From Anoplolepis gracilipes (Eukaryota > Arthropoda > Insecta > Hymenoptera > Formicidae): DNA of 64,000 bases. The stretch spans positions 434,001-498,000 of the forward strand of contig NC_132982.1 of the NCBI RefSeq assembly GCF_047496725.1, read 5' to 3'. Each line of letters begins with the position of its first letter. Position 1 is the first letter of the stretch. Of the stretch, positions 58,743 through 64,000 are shown in pieces. The position numbers and the translations under genes were made by a program. The notes below the pieces were generated by a model. It did not search any database, was not told where the DNA came from, and saw only the letters and a list, made by a program, of their open reading frames with translations.

Positions 58743-59153
58743 TCATCCATTGGTCAGCGAGCTGTCTTTATCAATAACTACGAATCCATACTTGTGCTGC
58801 CAGCATTTCTGGCATAATGCGTGAAAATCGTTGTATGACATGTCAGTATTTACATGATCGTTGTACACATGTTTCAGGTTTGTACTATCCTGTTGAAATA
58901 AAATCAACAGATTCGCATTGTCGCGTATAAGATGCTTGGGTATCTTGGCATACGTTTGATAAAGATAGAAACAGTCGACGCTCGAGTGTCGACCCATTGC
59001 AAAGTACTCTCTTATCGTATCTTGTTTATCGCACGCCACCTCATCAAAGATAAAAATGGAATTCAGAAGCGCCTCGCTTGAAGCAACGACTTCACTATTA
59101 TTAGAGAATGTGAAATAACCAATTTCGTCTATCGGTGTCAATAAATTTTCCAA
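58743..59153 (-). pseudogene. Packaging ATPase (FtsK/HerA type), N-terminally truncated
   Basis: 136 open codons. Walker B is NSIFIFDEV (residues 31-39), followed by a probable sensor and arginine-finger region: REYFAMGRHSSVDCFYLYQT and KHLIRDNANLLILF. This is the usual core of the Polinton/NCLDV genome-packaging ATPase, which pumps DNA into capsids. Family members carry a Walker A loop (GxxGxGKS/T) about 60-100 residues upstream; here the sequence runs straight into the oppositely oriented PLA2 gene and no Walker A is found. The N-terminal half has therefore been deleted, and the start at 59153 is only the first available ATG. Confidence 0.7.
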
Positions 59154-59722
59154 ATATTGATATTCCTGGATATCAGTTTTGCGGACCGGGAACTCGTTTA
59201 AAAGAACGATTGGCTAGAGGCGATCAAGGTATCAATCCATTGGACGCTGCGTGTCGCGACCACGATATAGCTTACTCGCGAAGCAACGACCTCGGCGAAC
59301 GACACGTCGCGGATCGTATACTAGCTGTGAAGGCGCAGGAACGTATTACCGCGAGGGATTCGACTCTTGGTGAAAGAGCGGCTGCTACGGCTGTTTGGAC
59401 GGCCATGAAGGCAAAAACGAAATTTGGTATGGGAATGAAGATGAAAAAATCACCGAAAAAGAAAAAGATGTTAAAAAAACGAATACTTCCAGTAGCGAAG
59501 CGTGGTGGTATTTTACCGATTTTACCATTGTTGGGAGTAGTCGGTTCTTTGGCTGGTGGAGCAGCGGGAATCGCAAAGGCTGTAAACGATAGCAAGGCTG
59601 CGCAACGCCAATTCGAAGAAATGCAACGTCACAATCGTGCTATGGAAGGTCGTGGACTTTATCTCGCTCCATACAAGCGTGGACAGGGGTTCTCAACGAC
59701 TGCTAAGAAAAAAAAACATTAA
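59135..59722 (+). CDS. PLA2 domain fused to a basic/hydrophobic virion-type tail
   Basis: 195 open codons. Residues 13-65 match the parvovirus VP1-type phospholipase A2: calcium loop YQFCGPGT, then LDAACRDHDIAYS with the His43-Asp44 catalytic pair and a later Asp in HVADR. In viruses this enzyme helps the particle leave endosomes. Residues 100-118 are lysine-rich (KKSPKKKKMLKKR), then GGILPILPLLGVVGSLAGGA (about 124-143), a hydrophobic, possibly membrane-active segment, and a tail with GRGLYLAPYKRG. The Gly-Gly near residue 124 could be a protease site; this is inference by analogy with adenovirus core and lytic proteins. The gene ends 2 bp before the protease ATG. Its 5' end overlaps the truncated ATPase. 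Confidence 0.7.
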   Translation: MSINFPNIDIPGYQFCGPGTRLKERLARGDQGINPLDAACRDHDIAYSRSNDLGERHVADRILAVKAQERITARDSTLGERAAATAVWTAMKAKTKFGMGMKMKKSPKKKKMLKKRILPVAKRGGILPILPLLGVVGSLAGGAAGIAKAVNDSKAAQRQFEEMQRHNRAMEGRGLYLAPYKRGQGFSTTAKKKKH

Positions 59723-59724
59723 AA

Positions 59725-60096
59725 ATGCCTGCGGGTGTAACAACTAATGTACAATTGGAACAACTTGCAAGACGTATGCATATACCGTTCTTTAGAGGCG
59801 TTTTCATGCGCAATAATTTACCGATAAGCGGCGTGCGACGAAACGAGAGCTGCATTGTCAATTTGGATGACGTTGAGGATCCTGGTACTCATTGGGTAGC
59901 ATACGCAAAGAGGGGAGATAATGTTGTGTATTTTGACAGTTTTGGAAATTTTCGACCGCCCGAGGAATTGGTGCAATATTTTGGACAGAATGTAACAAAA
60001 ATTGAATACAATCATGCGTCTTATCAAAATTATAATCAGAGTATTTGCGGACAATTGTGTCAACAATTTCTTCAAACGATTAAATTTAAAGCCTAA
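59725..60096 (+). CDS. Adenain-type maturation cysteine protease
   Basis: 123 codons, uninterrupted. Peptidase family C5-like triad in the right order: His56 in DPGTHWVAYA, Asp71 in VVYFDSFG, Cys108 in SICGQLCQQF, with Gln101 seven residues before it as a likely oxyanion residue. In adenoviruses and Polintons this enzyme trims virion proteins during assembly. Adenovirus adenain is near 200 residues; this is shorter, as for minimal Polinton proteases. It starts 2 bp after the PLA2 stop and precedes the capsid genes, a typical virion-gene block. No defect is visible. Confidence 0.85.
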   Translation: MPAGVTTNVQLEQLARRMHIPFFRGVFMRNNLPISGVRRNESCIVNLDDVEDPGTHWVAYAKRGDNVVYFDSFGNFRPPEELVQYFGQNVTKIEYNHASYQNYNQSICGQLCQQFLQTIKFKA

Positions 60097-60125
60097 CACT
60101 CTACTGTCGTGACTCAGTATTCGAC

Positions 60126-60840
60126 ATGTCACTGACACTTACGTTGACTGGTAAGAGTAGCGTTCTTGCCGTAAGCTACTTTCCAGCCATAGATTTGAAC
60201 GATGATGATTATGAACTTGGTTTAACGGATTTGAAACTTATCATACGATACCGAACGTGAATTCCTCGAATAATAAATTTTACTTTGACAACGACGACAA
60301 GGAAATTACGATTCCTGAAGGATCGTACGAATTGCATGGTATAAATGAATATCTAACGCATGCAATTTTACAATACGATTCCCACAACATTGTTAATAAC
60401 AATGATGAGAAATATCCAATAGTGATTTGCGCTAATCATAATACGTTGAAAAGTGAAATTAAATGCATATACAGAATAAATTTTAATAAGCCCAACAACA
60501 TAGGATCGTTGTTGGGATTCTCGAATCGTGTATTGCAACCGCGGAAATGGTACGAATCAGATGTGCCGATAAATATTATTAACATAAACATTATTCGTAT
60601 AGAATGCAGTGTGACTTCTGGTGCATATAGCAATAGTAAGCGCGTACACACGATACATGAATTTTCTCCGAGCGTACCACCGGGATATCGGAAACGCCCG
60701 CGCAAATCATTTATCTACCGATCGTCGTGCAAAGCATTACTGATTTAACGATTCGTGTTGTGGATCAGGAGGGTCGATTGCTCGATTTTCGAGGAGAGGA
60801 AATTACCGTACGATTGCACGTACGACGACGTCAAAAATAG
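60126..60840 (+). pseudogene. Penton-like minor capsid protein, frameshifted
   Basis: The ATG at 60126 opens MSLTLTGKSSVLAVSYFPAI with an acidic loop (LNDDDYELGL), then a frameshift near 60235. The second frame covers KFYFDNDDKEITIPEGSYEL to EFSPSVPPGY (about 60660). A second frameshift leads to QIIYLPIVVQSITDLTIRVV, DQEGRLLDFRGEEITVRLHV and TAG at 60840. The length (about 235 codons if joined) and beta-rich pattern fit the single-jelly-roll minor capsid (penton) protein of Polintons, which lies between protease and major capsid. Two frameshifts make it inactive. Confidence 0.65.
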
Positions 60841-61021
60841 TATGCTCGTGTTGAATGAAACGGAGCACGCGAGAGACATCTTTACGAGGGACAATACTTT
60901 TGCGAGGAGACGAGCGGTGTCTGGTGACAATAATCAGGTGTCTGGTTACGCTAAAAAAGAGCTCAGCGCGTTGAATCGTGAATTTTTAAAGTCTTTGGGA
61001 TTTGTCGTACGAAATAATTGA
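60841..61021 (+). CDS. Small Polinton ORF between capsid genes
   Basis: ATG just after the penton stop opens about 59 codons (MLVLNETEHARDIFTRDNTF to ELSALNREFLKSLGFVVRNN). It overlaps the start of the capsid ORF by 20 bp. It shows charged helical character with RRR and could be a small virion or scaffold protein. I recognise no family. Confidence 0.4.
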
Positions 61022-62219
61022 AAAAATAATTGACATTTTGAACATTGGAAACGAACTGATCTTTGACGACCGTATAGTAAAGATTGAAACTCATACGTAC
61101 AATCCATACGCAAATACAACACTTGGATATAGCGATGAGATACGGATACCTATACAGCATCAGGATTTGTACACGTTACCGTGCGAAAACTTCCTTTACG
61201 TCGAAGGAAAATTGACGATAAGAAAAAAGGATGAACTAATGATATTGGGAAATAATTGCGTTGCATTCATGTTTGATGAACTTCGATATGAACTCAACGG
61301 TGTGGAAATTGATCGCAATAGAAACGTTGGAATAACTTGCACGATTAAAAACTACATTTCCTTTACACACGAGAGAAGTAAAATCTTGCACAATGCTGCG
61401 TGGAATATAGTTGAAAATAATGGTGCTGAAGGTTACTTCAATTTTTGCGTGCCGCTCAACATGTTGCTTGGATTTTGCGAGGATTATAAGCGCGTTGTAA
61501 TTAACGCTCGTCATGAATTGATTTTAATACGTTCACGCAACGACTACAATTGTCTATTTGGAGCTCAGGCTGCTGAAGCTGAGATTGAATTACACAAAAT
61601 ACAATGGCGTATGCCTCACGTAATATTGAGCGAAATTAGTAAACTGTCCTTGCTACGAGCGTTGGAGAGCGGTAGATACTTGAACATGAGTTTCCGCTCG
61701 TGGGATCTATACGAATTTCCTATGCTACACAGTACGACTAAGCATTCGTGGACTGTGAAAACTGCCTCTCAGCTGGAGAAACCGCGATACGTAATCTTTG
61801 CACTACAGACTAATAGAAAAAATGTCGCGTTGAAAGATATTACCAAATTTGATGACTGCAAATTGACAAACGTTAAACTCTATCTGAACTCTGATTTTTA
61901 TCCGTATGATGATTTAAATTTTGATAAAAAGAGATACGCTATCCTATTCGACATGTATGCGCGTTTTCGTAAATCTCATTACGGATGCAATAATGATAAT
62001 GTATTATTTACCATGGCAAAATTTCTAGAGTGCGGTCCTCTCACAGTCATTGACTGCTCGCGACAAAACGAGTCTGTCAAAAATGCTACCGTGGACGTAA
62101 GAATAGAATTTGAATGTAAGTTAGATGTACCCGCAAATACTACCGCATATTGCCTCATCTTGCACGATCGCATTGTCGAATATAACCCGTTGCCAAATGT
62201 TGTCCGCAAAATTACATGA
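61002..62219 (+). CDS. Hexon-like major capsid protein
   Basis: A long open frame of 405 codons, the largest virion gene here. Position after the protease and penton genes, size and beta-rich composition identify it as the double-jelly-roll major capsid protein of Polintons. Segments include NPYANTTLGYSDEIRIPIQH near the start, YVEGKLTIRKKDELMILGNN, VAFMFDELRYELNGVEIDRN, NFCVPLNMLLGFCEDYKRVV, WRMPHVILSEISKLSLLRAL and RYVIFALQTNRKNVALKDIT. There is no internal stop. The first codon of the frame is TTG, where an ATG would be expected from the context (x-SYEIIE), so the start may be lost; the next in-frame ATG lies far inside. It would form the capsid shell with the minor protein. Confidence 0.75.
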   Translation: MSYEIIEKIIDILNIGNELIFDDRIVKIETHTYNPYANTTLGYSDEIRIPIQHQDLYTLPCENFLYVEGKLTIRKKDELMILGNNCVAFMFDELRYELNGVEIDRNRNVGITCTIKNYISFTHERSKILHNAAWNIVENNGAEGYFNFCVPLNMLLGFCEDYKRVVINARHELILIRSRNDYNCLFGAQAAEAEIELHKIQWRMPHVILSEISKLSLLRALESGRYLNMSFRSWDLYEFPMLHSTTKHSWTVKTASQLEKPRYVIFALQTNRKNVALKDITKFDDCKLTNVKLYLNSDFYPYDDLNFDKKRYAILFDMYARFRKSHYGCNNDNVLFTMAKFLECGPLTVIDCSRQNESVKNATVDVRIEFECKLDVPANTTAYCLILHDRIVEYNPLPNVVRKIT

Positions 62220-62328
62220 ATCAGGAATAATCCCCTCCAATGTTATAACATTATAACATTATAAAACTGGCGATACTCGATGATCGACATTAGTTGTCCG
62301 TCATAGTTCTCACCAATATCATTTCATT
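62220..62328 (+). other. Short spacer after the capsid gene
   Basis: Starts with ATGAATCAGGAATAA, the broken equivalent of the MNQQLSPP frame in the mini-Polinton (25560), and contains a TTATAACA triplication. No gene. Confidence 0.5.
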
Positions 62329-62840
62329 ATGGTTGTGCCAACGTTTGTGGATCTCCAAGGATTTATCGTTGGAGGAAAGTTTATCGTGAAAGAAATTGCG
62401 ATTCTGACAAAGGGCTCTGTACTCTCTCATTATATTTTTACGAGTCTTACACCATTCCGTTTGCTCACGAGATCTGAGAGATCTTAAGTTGCATGGTTGA
62501 TTGGAAAACATCACAATCTGCAATGGGAAGATGGAAACATTCCGTACTACAGAGCCAAACGTTTAATCACTGACGCCGTGACGTTGAAAGATGCATCTTC
62601 TCGAGTGTAAAAGGACATGAAAAACGAGAATGGTTGGCAAATTTATTGGAAGACGATGAGAGAATCGGTCTTATTATCGAGACATTGGATAACGACTATG
62701 ATGACGTTCCTGCTTTAGATAAATTAGATGCTACTCTGCACTACGATAAACATGTAAGAAATTGCGCTTTACAAAATGTATTTAAATTATTCAATTGGTC
62801 GAATCATCATCATAAAGGTTCGATCAATCCATATTTATAA
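62329..62840 (+). pseudogene. Right-end accessory gene, possibly RNase H-like, broken
   Basis: The ATG at 62329 starts MVVPTFVDLQGFIVGGKFIV, then KEIAILTKGSVLSHYIFTSL, an in-frame TAA at 62485, WLIGKHHNLQWEDGNIPYY, AKRLITDAVTLKDASSR, a 4-bp deletion near 62609 (the mini-Polinton copy is intact there), then LLEDDERIGLIIETLDNDYD and a tail with CALQNVFKLFNW. The opening V-D-L-Q-G-F with a following beta strand recalls the first motif of an RNase H-like or exonuclease fold, and I have an impression of similar uncharacterised insect proteins. This is a weak structural guess. Conserved between two Polintons at the same place. Confidence 0.5.
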
Positions 62841-62997
62841 TAAACTATTGTTACAATACATGTGTGTTATCTTTTTTATCCTCTCCTTGTAGCATGTATT
62901 ATATTACAGTACGTGATGCATTTTTCTATTAGTCTGCATTTTAGCAGACAATGGGCGTGGAATATTTGACATCTTTAAACGTGAAAAAATATTAAAA
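62841..62997. other. Intergenic, no gene
   Basis: AT-rich spacer between the right-end gene and the short tandem repeats. Confidence 0.6.
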
Positions 62998-63260
62998 TTC
63001 ATGTCGTTCATGGTTCGCTTGAGGTTGATCGACGTTCGTTTGATGTTGATCGACGTTCGTTTGATGTACGATAGATGTTCGTTTGATGTTGATCGACGTT
63101 CGTTTGATGTACGATAGATGTTCATCGCGGTTCGATAGATGTTCGTTTGATGTATGATAGTGGTTCGATAGTGGTTCGATAGATGTTCGTTTGATGTTCG
63201 ATAGATGTTCGTTTGATGTACGATAGTGGTTCGATAGATATTTGTTTGATGTGGTTGGAT
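62998..63260 (+). repeat. 21-24-bp tandem repeats near the right TIR
   Basis: Units of GTTCGTTTGATGTTGATCGAC and GATAGATGTTCGTTTGATGT, roughly ten in all. Related arrays lie inverted in the mini-Polinton (25700-25900 and 26250-26450). The minus-strand frames (N-E-H-L-S-N) are repeat translation. Confidence 0.85.
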
Positions 63261-63479
63261 CAATCTGTAGCAAGTATTATATCTCTTAGCCATGTATACA
63301 TCTGTGTGGTGAATATTATATTTCATGGTGCAGCTGCATCTGGTATTATATTTCAAGTCAGGATATTAAGATATTTATTTGATGTATAATAAGGTTTAAA
63401 CATGTTTAGATCGATGTTAATCAATGTTTAGATCCATGTTGATCAATGTTTCAATAGATGTCTGATGCTTATTTGATTG

Positions 63480-63732
63480 TGTCGCTATTTAATTATAATT
63501 ATAATTATCTGTATGAATGCTATGTGGAGCGACAGTCCGCGTCAGCTTTTAATTTTTTTTTTGTCAGCTGTGAAGAGTAAGCATTTGTTGCTAACTCTTA
63601 TGTCATGCAGATCCCCTACTCATTTTTTTACCGAGACGTTACCTAACTCTCGCTGGAACTAGCATAAAGTATCTGACTGTGATCCTGTGAGTTGATTTGT
63701 AAAGTGCAGTTTATTTTATAAAGATTTAAAAA
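63480..63732 (+). promoter_or_regulatory. Upstream region of the right TIR gene
   Basis: Inverted counterpart of 51164-51560. Contains GACAGTCCGCGTCAGC, AGTAAGCATTTGTTGCTAAC and ATTTTTTTACCGAGACGTTA, followed by TATAAAGATTTAAAA just before the ATG at 63733. It is the likely promoter of the TIR gene because the same block precedes both copies. Confidence 0.5.
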
Positions 63733-64000
63733 ATGTCGCAAGTTATGGCATTTCTTGACGCGATGTTCGAGACGGGGTACCGTCGCCTTTGGCTTTCCGA
63801 AGGGGTTGGCAGGCGAAGCCACCGCCGTGCACTTCGCTGGGTTAAAAATTTGGCTCGCAACCTATTCCGAGCATTGTTGGATGTGCTGTTCGAGGATGTA
63901 AGTAGTTTTTATTATTTTTATACGCTTTTTTATTTATAATATATTTATATTTATACACTTTTATCTTTTACAGTGTTACCAATATCGGTGCTACCACATC
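63733..64000 (+). CDS. Polinton TIR-resident spliced gene, right copy, partial
   Basis: Exon 1 63733-63897 (55 codons: MSQVMAFLDAMFETGYRRLW, SHRRALRWVKNLARNLFRAL, LDVLFED) ends before GTAAGT. TTTTACAG then opens exon 2 at 63974 (CYQYRCYHI), cut by the window edge. It matches the left copy at 51163 but is clearly diverged, more than expected if the two TIRs of one element had been recently homogenised. Reads outward from the element. Confidence 0.55.

Larger units (their letters stand above)
49473..64000 (+). mobile_element. Polinton/Maverick element 2, adintovirus-like, right end off the window
   Basis: Starts AGTAGTGATATAATGAGG, alignable with the AGTAGATAGGATAAGAG end of the mini-Polinton. 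The 6 bp before it are GTGGTC, part of the array unit. It contains the full Polinton layout except the integrase and the end of PolB, and ends inside the right TIR at the window edge. Gene content: TIR gene, three minus-strand accessory genes, PolB, unknown 363-aa protein, ATPase fragment, PLA2 protein, protease, minor and major capsid proteins, and a right-end gene. Several genes are broken, so it looks like a decaying copy. Confidence 0.8.

Noticed and set aside
62290..62523. Minus-strand ORF of 77 codons
   Set aside because: It is antisense to the right-end accessory gene, whose plus-strand frame is supported by homology with the mini-Polinton copy.
1..64000. The whole window as an assembly artefact
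   Set aside because: Fold-back artefacts are possible for the two palindromes, but exact TSDs of class-appropriate length (9, 8, 6 and 3 bp) and real differences between arms argue that much of the structure is biological; raw reads would decide.

Overview
The window looks like repeat-dense, AT-rich nuclear DNA of an insect, most likely an ant or other hymenopteran. The evidence is spliced genes with GT..AG introns, long (TA)n and (GA)n tracts, a DUF4806-like gene relic, and several eukaryotic transposon classes with recognisable target-site duplications (TSDs). I see no ordinary host gene that is intact. Nearly every coding region belongs to a mobile element, and most are broken.

Layout. 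1-9.2 kb: AT-rich DNA with a tRNA-like fragment at the very start, an 874-bp foldback element, a possible solo LTR, minisatellites, a MITE and a three-exon DUF4806-like relic. 9.24-14.95 kb: a near-perfect 5.7-kb palindrome bounded by a 9-bp direct repeat. Each arm carries the same broken gene ending in a ubiquitin-specific-protease-like domain. 15.24-28.88 kb: Polinton/Maverick element 1, with a left terminal inverted repeat (TIR) starting AGTAG, accessory genes on the minus strand, a full-length but broken protein-primed DNA polymerase B (PolB), and the C-terminus (with chromodomain) of a retrovirus-type integrase. A 5.85-kb deletion-derived mini-Polinton (22689-28537, TIRs of about 1.74 kb, TATATA TSD) sits between the convergent PolB and integrase genes. 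28.87-31.83 kb: a 15-bp tandem array of about 3 kb. 31.83-49.21 kb: a 17-kb palindrome with axis near 40.51 kb. Each arm holds a P-element (THAP9-type) with an 8-bp TSD, nested in a pogo-like MITE and itself containing a Penelope-type GIY-YIG fragment, plus hairpin MITEs. 49.21-49.47 kb: a short inverted piece of the 15-bp array. 49.47 kb to the window end: Polinton element 2, inserted into that array and running off the right edge.

How the Polinton genes fit together. Element 2 has, left to right: TIR with a spliced outward-facing gene; three minus-strand accessory genes; iterated repeats; PolB (plus strand, truncated); a 363-aa unknown protein and a packaging-ATPase fragment (minus); then a plus-strand virion block of PLA2/basic-hydrophobic protein, adenain-type cysteine protease, penton-like minor capsid protein, a small ORF, an uninterrupted 405-codon hexon-like major capsid protein and an accessory gene; then short tandem repeats and the second, inverted TIR carrying the outward-facing gene again. 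This is the gene set of a virus-like Polinton (adintovirus-like). PolB copies genomes, ATPase and protease serve packaging and maturation, and capsid proteins and PLA2 would form and deliver a particle. Frameshifts and stops in both copies indicate decaying genomic residents, although several ORFs remain open.

The least explained items are the TIR-resident gene with a tandemly duplicated phase-1 exon, the transposon-borne USP-like protein, the conserved accessory genes beside PolB, and the giant palindromes, whose arms share identical inactivating mutations.
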